Shown one piece after another: positions 54,609-63,704 of a DNA stretch of 64,000 nucleotides. Source of the DNA: Bin80 sp026709335 (lineage in GTDB: Bacteria > Bacteroidota > Rhodothermia > Rhodothermales > Bin80); the NCBI GenBank assembly GCA_965200825.1, contig OZ241385.1, positions 1,488,001 to 1,552,000 of the forward strand, in the 5' to 3' direction. Below the pieces are notes generated by a model that searched no databases, was not told the origin of the DNA, and saw nothing but the letters and a program-made list of their open reading frames with translations. Every line of letters begins with the position of its first letter. Position 1 is the stretch's first letter. The position numbers were made by a program, and so were the translations under genes.

Positions 54609-55841
54609 TTAAATCGAGAGAAATAAATTTAACGATGGCAGTTCATGGAGAATCTGTACATCGAGTGGATTCGCATAATCCTCCCACAGTGCATCTAGGA
54701 GGTCTCGATCAAGATAGCCATCATACGTGACGAATCTGTATTTCCATACAAATGGTTTATCAGGTGTAATTGTAAAAGATCCAACCTGTGACGGGGCAAA
54801 ATTGAAAAATGGCTCTGTTGGGTGTATCCGCATGGGCTGAGGCGCCTCATGATTATCTGGATGCCCCAGCACTGCGATTCCTGCATATTCGCCATCTATC
54901 AGACCTCCTATGTGACACCAACGCGCTCTGGTAGCATGTCCACTTTCTCTTGTATGACCCTCAGATGTAAAGAATTCTGTACTTACTTTTCCGTTCCAAT
55001 CTCGATGGCCGCGAAAACCCACGCCTCCATATCTATGTTCAGAAAGTATGAGGGCACTATCCGTTGCAGCTGTCTGGACGAGCACTAAATCCAGAATATT
55101 AAACTCTGTAGAATTACTGTATACATTCATATGCCATGATTCGTGTAAGGCAGTGATCTCTTCTTCACCCACCATATCAACATACCGATGACTGGATTGA
55201 ATCCCTGCATAAACAGATCCACTCCACACACTATCCAAGCTACGAACTTCAACTCGTCCCGTCCCCTGTCCCATATTCCAGAAATCAGGGTTTCGGCCCT
55301 GGAAAATTGTTTTTGTCCAAGCGGCCCATATTCCATGATGATGGACATGATCCTGTGGATAATCATCCGTAATAATTTGTCCTCCGGGTGTCCAGACCGG
55401 ATGCAGATATCCATCTCGGTGATAAATCTCGGGAATATCCGTATGCGGCATCTGACCCTTGGAAAAGTGATATGCTGCTACTTCACGATCATCAACACGA
55501 AAAAGAATGCGGTTTTCTACCTGTTGGGATGTGGCAGTTAAAACTTCCTCATCTATCGAGCGAACCGTCCATTGCAGGACCACTTCAGGAGATACATTCA
55601 TCACCAGCATCATTGCTTTCCCATCCTGGTCTACCTGCAGTGGAACACTGATCCCCATCTGATTGCGAGCTGTATAATTTCCGACCTCTAAACTCGTTTC
55701 AAATGTAACTATTGCCAAGGGGCGAGGCCGTTTTGCTCCTGTAGTTTCAAAGATCAATAATGGCGAATCTACACATGCGGCAAATAAGAGAATGATTACG
55801 AAAATAACCATTCTTGCAAAATGATTCCACAGTATCTTCAT
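54609..55841 (-). CDS. PmoA/DUF6807 family lipoprotein
   Basis: 410 residues from the ATG at 55841, giving a short signal with lipobox FAAC (Cys23); an upstream start at 55880 adds 13 residues before a normal lipoprotein signal. The family core is clear: RDGYLHPVWTPGGQIITDDYP followed by QDHVHHHGIWAAWTKT, with the triple-His motif, and HRDWNGKVSTEFFTSEGH. DUF6807 proteins occur with sugar dehydrogenases and isomerases in Bacteroidota and Planctomycetes; the activity is not established. First gene of PmoA-GMC-hydroxyacid dehydrogenase-DUF4783-kinase run. Confidence 0.83.
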   Translation of the reverse strand: MKILWNHFARMVIFVIILLFAACVDSPLLIFETTGAKRPRPLAIVTFETSLEVGNYTARNQMGISVPLQVDQDGKAMMLVMNVSPEVVLQWTVRSIDEEVLTATSQQVENRILFRVDDREVAAYHFSKGQMPHTDIPEIYHRDGYLHPVWTPGGQIITDDYPQDHVHHHGIWAAWTKTIFQGRNPDFWNMGQGTGRVEVRSLDSVWSGSVYAGIQSSHRYVDMVGEEEITALHESWHMNVYSNSTEFNILDLVLVQTAATDSALILSEHRYGGVGFRGHRDWNGKVSTEFFTSEGHTRESGHATRARWCHIGGLIDGEYAGIAVLGHPDNHEAPQPMRIHPTEPFFNFAPSQVGSFTITPDKPFVWKYRFVTYDGYLDRDLLDALWEDYANPLDVQILHELPSLNLFLSI

Positions 55842-55880
55842 GTGCTCAAAGATACGAGTTTGGAACATGCTGTCATACAT

Positions 55881-56246
55881 TCCAATCCTGTTTTTTCAAA
55901 CACTCATATTATCCTGAAAACCCTCTCCACATGACTGAATTTCTCCTTCCTGCTTTCCTGAAAGGTACGATATTTTCCCAGGATTTTGGACTTGAAAAGC
56001 AGGGAGTGATTTAATCGAGCGCGAAACAAGAGCTAACTGGATGGACAGTATGTTACCCCATATTCTCCCCTTGAAGGACTATCTGAATGATAACCATACT
56101 CGAAGAATAGAACCTTGGAAAAATGCAGATAAATGGAGTTTACATCAGTGAGATTCTATCTGGCACGTAATCTCATCTATGTCTTTGATGTTCCGTGATC
56201 ATCGAACGAGAATTTTAGTGCCGCACCGCCGAAAAAAATTCCGAAG
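55881..56246. other. Intergenic region before MITE copy C
   Basis: 366 bp without a supported gene. It contains the upstream region of the PmoA gene at its left end. Short frames (for example 55931-56014) have no domain and no ribosome-binding site. Nothing else recognised. Confidence 0.4.
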
Positions 56247-56345
56247 GAGATTTTTGCAAAACCTCTGTTTTTCAGACAGAAAAGCTCTCTCAGGAACTCT
56301 CAGAGCAATGTTTATGCTCAATTTCGGGGGTTTTGCAAGAGGTTC
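56247..56345 (+). mobile_element. MITE copy C (99 bp)
   Basis: 99 bp aligning without gaps to copies A and B; closest to B, with an identical GAGCAATGTTTATGCTCA interior. Ends are GAGATTTTTGCAAAACC and the complement of GAACCTCTTGCAAAACC. The flanks (GAAG left, AGAG right) do not form a clear 4-bp duplication, so a later change or recombination at the ends is likely. It lies 221 bp upstream of the DUF1801 gene. Confidence 0.85.
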
Positions 56346-56566
56346 AGAGAAATATCAGTTATATCATTATATCAGAATTATCCTTACCCCTAAGTGCTTT
56401 ATGCAATTTGATTGGTGAACTGCCTGGAGACTATAGCAATTTGTATCTTACTGTGTACAAGCCGCTCACAATGAGCAAACTCACAACCCGTGCTTGATCG
56501 TCGCAAAAAAGTTCAGTACTGACAGATATTACCTACAACTTCTGGTTCCTATAGCCACAGTAACTC

Positions 56567-56944
56567 ATGTCAAACCCCCGAAGACCACAAACAGTTGAGG
56601 AATACATTGCAGCAGCTCCAAATAAAGCTCTCCCTTACCTCCGTAAGCTTCGCAAAATCCTACAAAGCGTTGCACCGGATGCACAAGAAGTAATCAAATG
56701 GAATATGCCCTTTTTCGTAGAACCTCGTTTTCTCTTTTCCTATTCCGCATTCAAATCTCATCTGAATTTTTCTCCACACCATGCATCTTTGGAGGTTTTT
56801 CACAATGAACTTAAAAATTACAAAACCACTAAATACAGCTTACAGATCCCCTATAACGAGCCTTTGATGGAGGACCTGATTCGAAGAATTGCACAATTCT
56901 GTGTTGAACATGTAAGTCAAAGCAAAGACAAGAGCTTCTGGTAG
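56567..56944 (+). CDS. DUF1801/YdhG-like protein
   Basis: 125 residues with the DUF1801 core: TVEEYIAAAPNKALPYLRKLRKILQSVAPDAQEVIKWNMPFF, FSYSAFKSHLNFSPH and YSLQIPYNEPLMEDLIRRI. Members include B. subtilis YdhG/Fra-like proteins proposed as iron chaperones; most are uncharacterised. Convergent with the AcuI-like gene (13 bp between stops). Confidence 0.82.
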   Translation: MSNPRRPQTVEEYIAAAPNKALPYLRKLRKILQSVAPDAQEVIKWNMPFFVEPRFLFSYSAFKSHLNFSPHHASLEVFHNELKNYKTTKYSLQIPYNEPLMEDLIRRIAQFCVEHVSQSKDKSFW

Positions 56945-56957
56945 GTGACGAAATCCA

Positions 56958-57950
56958 TCACGACCTAATTTCAGCTGGCCTTATATCAACTAGAAATCTT
57001 CCTGGTGCTTTGCCGTCAATCTTTGCCCTACAAACACTTTCTATATCTTCTAGAACAACTGTTCCCATAGATAACTGATTCATCTCGTGTTCTGCAATCA
57101 GAGTTTGTAATCTACGCCAGACAGCCTTCCGATCTTCTATGGGTGCATAATTTGAATCTATTCCCATGAGTGTTATTCCACGCAGAATAAATGGGTACAC
57201 CGTAGTAGTCAACTTCGCACCAGCTGCATTCCCTGAGGCAACAACCAATCCATGAGGCTTCACCTTCGCCAGAGCAGCAGCTAGAGTCTTTCCCCCAACC
57301 GTATCCACGACACCGTCATATAGAGCATGATCAAGGGGACGTCCTGGCTCATCAATTCGTTCTATCGTTTGAGTTGCACCTAGACCGGAAATTTTATGCC
57401 ATAGATGTAAGCTTCCACAGGATGCAATCACTGTATATCCCAAGGTTGCAAGTAACTTGATAGCAATCAATCCAACTCCCCCTGATGCACCTGTAACTAA
57501 AATTTTTCCTTTCTTAATTCCATGATTCTCCAAGGCCATCACGCTCAACATTGCGGTGAGCCCTGCTGTACCCAAGATCATGGAATTACGTGTACTCATC
57601 CCTTCGGGAAGCTTCATCAGGTACTTGGATGTAACCACTTGTAGCTGCGTGTATCCTCCGCTAAAAGATTCTCCAAGCCCACCACCCGTCAAGATGACTC
57701 GATCTCCTGCCACATAATCTGCAAGTTTGGACTTAATAACCGTACCAGCGAGATCAATCCCTGGCACGAATGGAAAAGGCGCGCGGATAACTTTACCCGT
57801 TCCGGTAACCGCTAACGCATCCTTATAATTGATACTAGAATATTCTACCGAAATTGCGACCGAATTCTCTGGAATTGGTTTTGCTTCTTGTAGCTCAATG
57901 GAGCATTGTTCTGGACCATTCAAGACCAGCGATTTGTACCTTTCCTGCAT
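56958..57950 (-). CDS. acuI: YhdH/AcuI-type quinone oxidoreductase (acrylyl-CoA reductase-like)
   Basis: 330-residue medium-chain reductase without zinc ligands. YSSINYKDALAVTG, PFVPGIDLAGTV, TAGLTAMLSVMALENHG, VTGASGGVGLIAIKLLATLGY and VASGNAAGAKLTTTVYPFILRGITLMGIDS are marks of the YhdH/AcuI branch, which reduces acryloyl-CoA to propionyl-CoA with NADPH. It is divergent from tonB with 58 bp between starts. Confidence 0.85.
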   Translation of the reverse strand: MQERYKSLVLNGPEQCSIELQEAKPIPENSVAISVEYSSINYKDALAVTGTGKVIRAPFPFVPGIDLAGTVIKSKLADYVAGDRVILTGGGLGESFSGGYTQLQVVTSKYLMKLPEGMSTRNSMILGTAGLTAMLSVMALENHGIKKGKILVTGASGGVGLIAIKLLATLGYTVIASCGSLHLWHKISGLGATQTIERIDEPGRPLDHALYDGVVDTVGGKTLAAALAKVKPHGLVVASGNAAGAKLTTTVYPFILRGITLMGIDSNYAPIEDRKAVWRRLQTLIAEHEMNQLSMGTVVLEDIESVCRAKIDGKAPGRFLVDIRPAEIRS

Positions 57951-58008
57951 ATATGCAACTTATTCTAACGTCCGAGTACTAATAAGTAGGATTCAGATTT
58001 CTGTTCCA

Positions 58009-58692
58009 ATGTATCCTCATCGAGCAAATCATTCATTTTATCATGTATATGTTATGGCTGCCCTTGTGGTAAGTCTAGTGGTTGTTACGATATGCTTTAA
58101 GCTACCTATTCATTTCGATCCTGCTCCCAAGCCATGGAAACCGCACTGGGGAACTTCTGGGCCTATTACCGGAACAGAGCAGGTTGCGTTATTGGTTCCC
58201 ACAACCCATACAATCTCCATCTCGTCATCTGCTACAGGTGAAACCCCGAAAATACCAACTCCCGATGTATTCATTCCCCCCCAAGAAGATGTTGTTTCTC
58301 AATCCAATGATTTCCTCATTCGTAAATCCACGGCTGTGCCTGTGCTGGATCATGCAGATGTGATGCCAAAAATACACGGCGGTTTGGGGGCATATTACAT
58401 CCTTATTAACTATCCAGAAGAAGCCATAAACCAAGGAATTGAAGGAAAACTGACGCTTACATTTACGGTAAATGAAGATGGGAGAACCAGTGATATCCAA
58501 GTCACACACCCCCTTCATACACTACTTGATTCTGCGGCTGTTCAAGCGCTCCGCAGGACACGCTTTATTCCTGGTCAGCATCTAGGAAAATCTGCTCGAA
58601 TCCGGATGCGACTTCCCGTCCGGTTCGAACTGGTTAGTTCTCTTGACTCCAGTCACACTAAACCATCAGCGCCGAAAAAGACTTCGGAGTAA
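58009..58692 (+). CDS. TonB-family energy transducer
   Basis: 227 residues from the ATG at 58009; longer frames start inside the neighbouring gene. One N-terminal membrane helix (VMAALVVSLVVVTICF, ~15-30), a Pro-rich periplasmic spacer, and a TonB C-terminal domain (~140-220) with INYPEEAINQGIEGKLTLTFTVNEDGRTSDIQV and SAAVQALRRTRFIPG. It passes proton-motive energy to outer-membrane receptors. No ExbB/ExbD genes are adjacent. Confidence 0.88.
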   Translation: MYPHRANHSFYHVYVMAALVVSLVVVTICFKLPIHFDPAPKPWKPHWGTSGPITGTEQVALLVPTTHTISISSSATGETPKIPTPDVFIPPQEDVVSQSNDFLIRKSTAVPVLDHADVMPKIHGGLGAYYILINYPEEAINQGIEGKLTLTFTVNEDGRTSDIQVTHPLHTLLDSAAVQALRRTRFIPGQHLGKSARIRMRLPVRFELVSSLDSSHTKPSAPKKTSE

Positions 58693-58759
58693 TGCCCGCA
58701 TGAACCCACGTAGCATTCCACTAACAATTTTCCCGAATATTGATCCAAATGACATAAGA

Positions 58760-60319
58760 TTAGACAGGCGGATAGGTATACGAAGCTCCGAATCCCAGAG
58801 GAATCCCTAGCACCCAGTATAAGATCAGAAACGCTGTCCAGGCAATTAAAAACGTGATTGAGTAGGGAATCATGATTGATGTTAACGTTCCAATTCCAGT
58901 CTGCTTGAAGTATCTCTGACAATACACCACTACCAAGGGGAAGTATGGCATCAGAGGCGTAATGATGTTTGAAGAAGAGTCACCTACCCTATAGGCAGCC
59001 TGTGTCAGATCTGGTGAAATTCCTACCTGCATCAACATTGGCACAAAAATCGGTGCCAATAGTGCCCACTTCGCGGAAGCTGATCCTACAAAAAGATTGA
59101 CAAATGCCGTCAGCAGAATGATCCCAATGATGGTAACGGAACCAGGCAGTGAGAATGCCTGAAGCGTAACAGCTCCCTTGAGCGCCAATAGAGCTCCGAT
59201 ATTTGAAGAACTGAATGCATGTACAAACATGGCACAAAAGAATGTCATCACTATGTAATATGCCATTCCACTCATCGCTTTTGTCATTGCATGCACCATA
59301 TCTTTTGACGACTTGAATGCACGCGCTAAATATCCATATACTACTCCAGGTATAAGAAACAGTAAGAAGATGAGCGGTACAATAGACTGCATGATTGGAG
59401 CCTGAAAAGAATTCAGCGAGCCACTGGAATCTCTGAATGGCGAGTCAGCAGGGATCAATGTCAAAATGAGTATCACAAGTCCAGATATCATCACTCCCGT
59501 AGCCCACCAAAATGCTTTCGATTCTCTACTGCTGATCTGATCCATTCCTTCGGATTTCTCAGCATCTTCATCAATGGGGGTATTTTTTTGAAGACGTGGC
59601 TCCACGAGGCGATCTGTGATATACCAACCCAGAGCAATAATTAATCCGCTGGAGACTGTCGTGAAAAAATAGTTACATAACGGATTGACCAGTATGGCCG
59701 CATCAAGAATCTGCGCGGCCGGCTGCGTAAATCCTTGTAAGAGTGGATCAAGGGCAGACGGAAGAGGATTTGCACTGAAGCCTCCTGAAACCCCTGCAAA
59801 TGCTGCAGCGACTCCCGCTAAAGGATGACGCCCGGCCGAATGAAATATAATTCCTCCCAGGGGAATCACCAGTACATATCCTGCATCTATTGCACTATGA
59901 CTCAAGAGTCCCACAAGAATTACAACCGGTGTTAGAAGCCCCACAGATGTCTTTGACAAAAGTAATTTGATCCCGGTATTAAAATAGCCTGCCTCATCCG
60001 CTACACCCACGCCAAGCATTGCAACCAACACGACACCGAGCGGGGCAAATCCGGTGAAGATGGAAACCATCTGACTCATAAATTCGGTAATTGCACTACC
60101 ACTCAGCAAATTATTGATCACTAGTGGTGCACCGGTTCGAGGATCGATAACCGAAGAAAATGAAAAATTTGAAAGAAATGCGCTCAAAATCCACACTACA
60201 AACAGCAGCAATAAAAAGAGCATGGATGGATCGGGCAATTTGTTACCGACTACTTCAATGCCCCTGAGGCATCGATCCACGAACCCCTTATCAGGATTGC
60301 TTTGAATTTGCTGATTCAT
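58760..60319 (-). CDS. AbgT-family transporter (p-aminobenzoyl-glutamate/antimetabolite type)
   Basis: 519 residues from the ATG at 60319 (MNQQIQSN); a GTG at 60385 would read through the upstream palindrome. Multi-pass membrane protein with NKLPDPSMLFLLLLFVVWILSA, GFAPLGVVLVAMLGVGVADEAGYF, SHSAIDAGYVLVIPLGGIIFHSAGRHPLAGVAAAF, GGFSANPLPSALDP and FVNLFVGSASAKWALLAPIFVPML, all AbgT marks. The family includes importers of p-aminobenzoyl-glutamate and exporters of sulfonamides. No abgAB hydrolase genes nearby. Confidence 0.93.
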   Translation of the reverse strand: MNQQIQSNPDKGFVDRCLRGIEVVGNKLPDPSMLFLLLLFVVWILSAFLSNFSFSSVIDPRTGAPLVINNLLSGSAITEFMSQMVSIFTGFAPLGVVLVAMLGVGVADEAGYFNTGIKLLLSKTSVGLLTPVVILVGLLSHSAIDAGYVLVIPLGGIIFHSAGRHPLAGVAAAFAGVSGGFSANPLPSALDPLLQGFTQPAAQILDAAILVNPLCNYFFTTVSSGLIIALGWYITDRLVEPRLQKNTPIDEDAEKSEGMDQISSRESKAFWWATGVMISGLVILILTLIPADSPFRDSSGSLNSFQAPIMQSIVPLIFLLFLIPGVVYGYLARAFKSSKDMVHAMTKAMSGMAYYIVMTFFCAMFVHAFSSSNIGALLALKGAVTLQAFSLPGSVTIIGIILLTAFVNLFVGSASAKWALLAPIFVPMLMQVGISPDLTQAAYRVGDSSSNIITPLMPYFPLVVVYCQRYFKQTGIGTLTSIMIPYSITFLIAWTAFLILYWVLGIPLGFGASYTYPPV

Positions 60320-60354
60320 ATGTTGAGAAGACTGAATAGTTAGTCGGAAATTTA

Positions 60355-60384
60355 TGCGTTTATCTATCCGGATAGATAAACGCA
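60355..60384. promoter_or_regulatory. 30-bp perfect palindrome upstream of the AbgT gene
   Basis: TGCGTTTATCTATCC followed directly by its complement GGATAGATAAACGCA: 15 perfect base pairs with no spacer. It lies 36-65 bp upstream of the AbgT start, a normal place for an operator. Length and symmetry suit a dimeric (or double-dimer) repressor such as TetR/MarR-type; the regulator is not in view. Confidence 0.68.
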
Positions 60385-60563
60385 CGGATTATTAACCTTG
60401 TTAATGACTGTAACATCATTTAATTGATGGTAAAGAAGAACCTCTCTCCGAGATAAGGTAAGAAACGAGAACTCCTCTTACAAACCATTCATCAAATTTC
60501 CCAATTCTGCTGTAGTACTTGTCCAATTGACAGACGATTCCCCTGTTCATCTCTTGACACATA

Positions 60564-61274
60564 TTACTTTGAGCTATTGAATCGGGCAAATGGTAACCAA
60601 GCCAGGCAGAAAATCAGAAGCCCCAAGAATTCCGCACTCAATATATACCAAGGCCATGGCCCTAGAAAATCTAAAAGCGATCCCGCACGCGGTTTTTCCA
60701 TCAGATACAAATAATTGGAACCGGCGAAATAATTGAAGATGAAAATGATCAACGCATATGCATTAACGAACAAGAGACTGTTGATCACCCCAATGATTCG
60801 TGGATAAATCCGCCACACAACGATAACATAGATGATATGAATCACCAAGCCGCAATGAACAATCCAGTAGGTCATAAACAGCAAGTGGGGAAACGGTTGA
60901 TCTATATCAGGTGTCAGCACCCCCTGCAGTGTTCCTCCCAAAATAAGATAATACAAGATTTCAATCATGCGTTTGGGGGGATTTCGCCAGAACAATATTG
61001 GCAACAAGAGACCAAACAGATTGCAAAGATCAAATGGAAGATCTTCATGCCAATCAAAGCTACCTGTCAACCAACGAAAAGATATTGCACCAACAACACA
61101 AGCACTGACTAGAATTGAAATCCCTCTCGAAATCCATAATTTTAAATCTGGCCCGAATCGCATGCGAGCAATCAGTGGTAGAAAAACACACACTATGATC
61201 ATAATGGATATGATCATAAAGTGTTGGAATTCAAAAAATTCGATTCCACTTGTTTGCGCGAAAAAGAAGCTCAT
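60564..61274 (-). CDS. YwaF/TIGR02206-type integral membrane protein
   Basis: 236 residues with about seven transmembrane helices. Family marks: DWHEDLPFDLCNLFGLLLPILFW, YLILGGTLQGVLTPDIDQPFPHLLFMTYWIVHCGLV and NYLYLMEKPRAGSLLDFLGPWPWYIL. Function unknown in the family. Divergent from the cysteine-desulfurase-like gene; the 93-bp gap holds both promoters. Confidence 0.88.
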   Translation of the reverse strand: MSFFFAQTSGIEFFEFQHFMIISIMIIVCVFLPLIARMRFGPDLKLWISRGISILVSACVVGAISFRWLTGSFDWHEDLPFDLCNLFGLLLPILFWRNPPKRMIEILYYLILGGTLQGVLTPDIDQPFPHLLFMTYWIVHCGLVIHIIYVIVVWRIYPRIIGVINSLLFVNAYALIIFIFNYFAGSNYLYLMEKPRAGSLLDFLGPWPWYILSAEFLGLLIFCLAWLPFARFNSSK

Positions 61275-61367
61275 TACTACTCCCGGAAATCTGTGTAATT
61301 TATGTGATTTAACAATAAATTGATCATATGTCTCAATTTTATTCTCTGACTCTCATGTTATCGTATT

Positions 61368-62588
61368 ATGTCTGAAAATATTGCTACAACTGAGGAAATT
61401 CGTGGACTATTTCCCGCACTGCGACGTGAGTACAATGGCCACATGGTAGCCTACTTTGATGGTCCGGGGGGTACCCAAGTTCCTGATTTAGTGACCAATG
61501 CCATGATTGATTACTTGCACTATCACAATGCAAATACCCACTGGGCTTATCCTTCAAGCGCTGAAACCGATGCAATTCTTGCTCATGCCCGTTCAGCCTT
61601 CGCTGACTTTCTGAATTGCCAGTCTAACGAAATTGTTTTTGGCCACAATATGACTACACTAACATTTCATGTGGCTCGCGCTCTCGGTCGCTCCTGGAAT
61701 CGTGGTGACGAAATTCTCGTGACCGACCTGGATCATCATGCGAATATTGACCCCTGGAAAGATCTGGCGAGAGAGCGTGGATATGTGATTCGATCGGTAG
61801 AATTCGACCCGAAGACGGGCGAATTGAATCTGAGGCATCTTAAGAACCTGATATCTTCTCGAACTCGGTTAATTGCGGTCGGGGCAGCATCAAACTCGCT
61901 TGGAACTATCAATGACATTAAATCAATTACCAATTTGACCCGCGAGCTCGGCATTATTTCCTACATTGACGGGGTAGCCTATGCACCACACATTTTGTGT
62001 GATGTGCAAGATCTTGACTGTGATTTATTTGCGTGCTCTCCCTACAAGTTTTATGGTCCCCACGCAGGTGTTTTGTATGGACGGCAGAAATTGCTCGACA
62101 ATCTGGACGTGCCTCGCTTAAAACCTGCTAGTTCTCAAGCACCTGAACGCCTGGAAACCGGGACATTGTGTCATGAGGCAATTGCTGGCGCTGCGGCGGC
62201 CGTAGAATTTCTCGCCTCTCTCGCTCCTGTTGAATCCCGTCGTGCCGCACTTGAGTTCACCTACCGCACTTTTCATCAACGTAGTCATATTCTCTTTGAG
62301 CATCTTTGGAAAGAATTATGTGAAATTGATGGCGTCACATGCTATGGTCCAGCACCAGCTGATGCACGGATCCCTACTGTTAGTTTTACGATTCGAGGAT
62401 TAACTTCGGAAGAAGCCTGTAGACAGCTAAGCTTGTGTGGACTTTTTCTCTCGCATGGCGATTTCTATGCCACTACGGTCATTGAAAAACTGGGACTTGA
62501 GGGACTTATTAGGGCAGGAATTTCCTGCTACACAGACAGGGCAGAAATTGACCGACTCATTGTCGGTATCAAGAAAATCAGCAAATAA
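61368..62588 (+). CDS. Cysteine-desulfurase-like aminotransferase-V protein
   Basis: 406-residue PLP enzyme of the SufS-like subgroup (TIGR01976 type). PLP-binding His in LDHHANIDPW, Asp in ISYIDGVAYAPH and the Schiff-base Lys in ACSPYKFYGPHAG are present. The active-site cysteine loop of true SufS (RxGHHCA) is replaced by LFLSHGDFYATTVIEKLGL, with no Cys, so ordinary cysteine desulfuration is unlikely; a lyase, epimerase or kynureninase-like reaction is possible. Five bp separate its stop from the convergent CPBP gene. Confidence 0.85.
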   Translation: MSENIATTEEIRGLFPALRREYNGHMVAYFDGPGGTQVPDLVTNAMIDYLHYHNANTHWAYPSSAETDAILAHARSAFADFLNCQSNEIVFGHNMTTLTFHVARALGRSWNRGDEILVTDLDHHANIDPWKDLARERGYVIRSVEFDPKTGELNLRHLKNLISSRTRLIAVGAASNSLGTINDIKSITNLTRELGIISYIDGVAYAPHILCDVQDLDCDLFACSPYKFYGPHAGVLYGRQKLLDNLDVPRLKPASSQAPERLETGTLCHEAIAGAAAAVEFLASLAPVESRRAALEFTYRTFHQRSHILFEHLWKELCEIDGVTCYGPAPADARIPTVSFTIRGLTSEEACRQLSLCGLFLSHGDFYATTVIEKLGLEGLIRAGISCYTDRAEIDRLIVGIKKISK

Positions 62589-62593
62589 TCCGG

Positions 62594-63376
62594 CTATATA
62601 CTCTGCAGCAAAGAAAAAAAACCGGTAACAACCATCACGTCGTAGAGCGCATGTGTCCAAGCAACTACAGCAAACCCCCGAACCAGGAAGAGGATATTAA
62701 ACACAAGCCCAAAGATTGCTCGGTATAGGAAGACGTCAAGTGCCCAGGGATCGCCTAGGCTTCCAAGATGATGTACTGCACTGAAACTAATTGCACCAAT
62801 CACCGCGGCAACAGCGTACATAAGAATTCGTTGTTTGGGAAAAGCCAACCGTAATAACAAAAAAAATCCCCCAACAATCACCACTCGAAACAACAATTCC
62901 TCATATATTCCCGCACCGAGGGATAGGACCAACTTCATTGCTAAACCATGATCCATAACTTGAGAGATCATCAACGGGGATAGTAGCATCTGTGTAATTC
63001 CTGAAACGACAAATGCCAGGATCACCCCATAAGCAGCACTTTCAATCATCACCCAAACCGAATACCGCACATTAAATGATATTTTCTTCTTTCTCTCGTA
63101 AATAAGAATTGCCACGCCTATTATCAGAACAGACCCCAATAGAATCAACTCATGTGCCAGCCCGAAACCCGAAAAAAGATTTTTGAGGACACTCTCGGAA
63201 GAAATACGAATTACCTCCGATCTGCCATTGTTGACCCATACGATGCCCAATTCATAGAGAATGATCAGGGGTAGAGCCATTAAGAATCCCCAGGTTGCCG
63301 TCTGAGTGGCTCGAAAATATTCCCGATAATTATACTCATCGGTTTCGGATGCAAGCGATAAATTTCTCTCAGTCAT
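62594..63376 (-). CDS. CPBP-family intramembrane metalloprotease (Abi-like)
   Basis: 260 residues with about eight membrane helices. Catalytic motifs: EELLFR (Glu159, Glu160, Arg164), FSAVHHLG (His202) and WTHALYD (His242 with Asp246). Members cleave prenylated or other membrane proteins, and some give bacteriocin immunity. It overlaps the TPR gene by 8 bp. Confidence 0.9.
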   Translation of the reverse strand: MTERNLSLASETDEYNYREYFRATQTATWGFLMALPLIILYELGIVWVNNGRSEVIRISSESVLKNLFSGFGLAHELILLGSVLIIGVAILIYERKKKISFNVRYSVWVMIESAAYGVILAFVVSGITQMLLSPLMISQVMDHGLAMKLVLSLGAGIYEELLFRVVIVGGFFLLLRLAFPKQRILMYAVAAVIGAISFSAVHHLGSLGDPWALDVFLYRAIFGLVFNILFLVRGFAVVAWTHALYDVMVVTGFFSLLQSI

Positions 63377-63704
63377 CGTCCAGCTCCATTGATGCCTGCT
63401 GGAGTTCTGCGAGATCCTTCATCTCCTGTAGTTTCTTGCAAATTTCGATGCCTTTCTCATAGATCCGTGCAGCATCTTTCATACGACCTAACTCCACATA
63501 TACCTTTCCCAAATGGTAATAGACCCCAGTATAGTTTGGAGTTATTTTTACAATAGATTCATACCACCGTAACGCTTCATACAACTCGCCCTTTTTCTGA
63601 TATTCAAATCCGAGCGCAAAAAGTGTAAAAGGATCTGATGCATCCTTTTCATAGAGTTGTAACAGCAATTCTATTCGATGGGAATTATATACTTGGTTAC
63701 GCAT
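63369..63704 (-). CDS. Small tetratricopeptide-repeat protein
   Basis: 111 residues. Repeats: PFTLFALGFEYQKKGELYEALRWYESIVKITPN (~22-55) and TGVYYHLGKVYVELGRMKDAARIYEKGIEICKK (~58-90), then an acidic tail. Cytoplasmic, likely a protein-binding scaffold. Its ATG shares an A with the stop of the tnpB fragment (TAATG), so its natural upstream region appears to have been replaced by a transposon end; a later start near the IELLLQL segment is possible. Confidence 0.82.
   Translation of the reverse strand: MRNQVYNSHRIELLLQLYEKDASDPFTLFALGFEYQKKGELYEALRWYESIVKITPNYTGVYYHLGKVYVELGRMKDAARIYEKGIEICKKLQEMKDLAELQQASMELDDD

Noticed and set aside
55814..56014. 66-codon plus-strand frame near the PmoA gene start
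   Set aside because: Its first part is antisense to the signal-peptide region of the PmoA gene and the rest has no support.
57829..58008. N-terminal 60-residue extension of TonB
   Set aside because: It would run antisense into the AcuI-like gene; the ATG at 58009 gives a normal membrane anchor.
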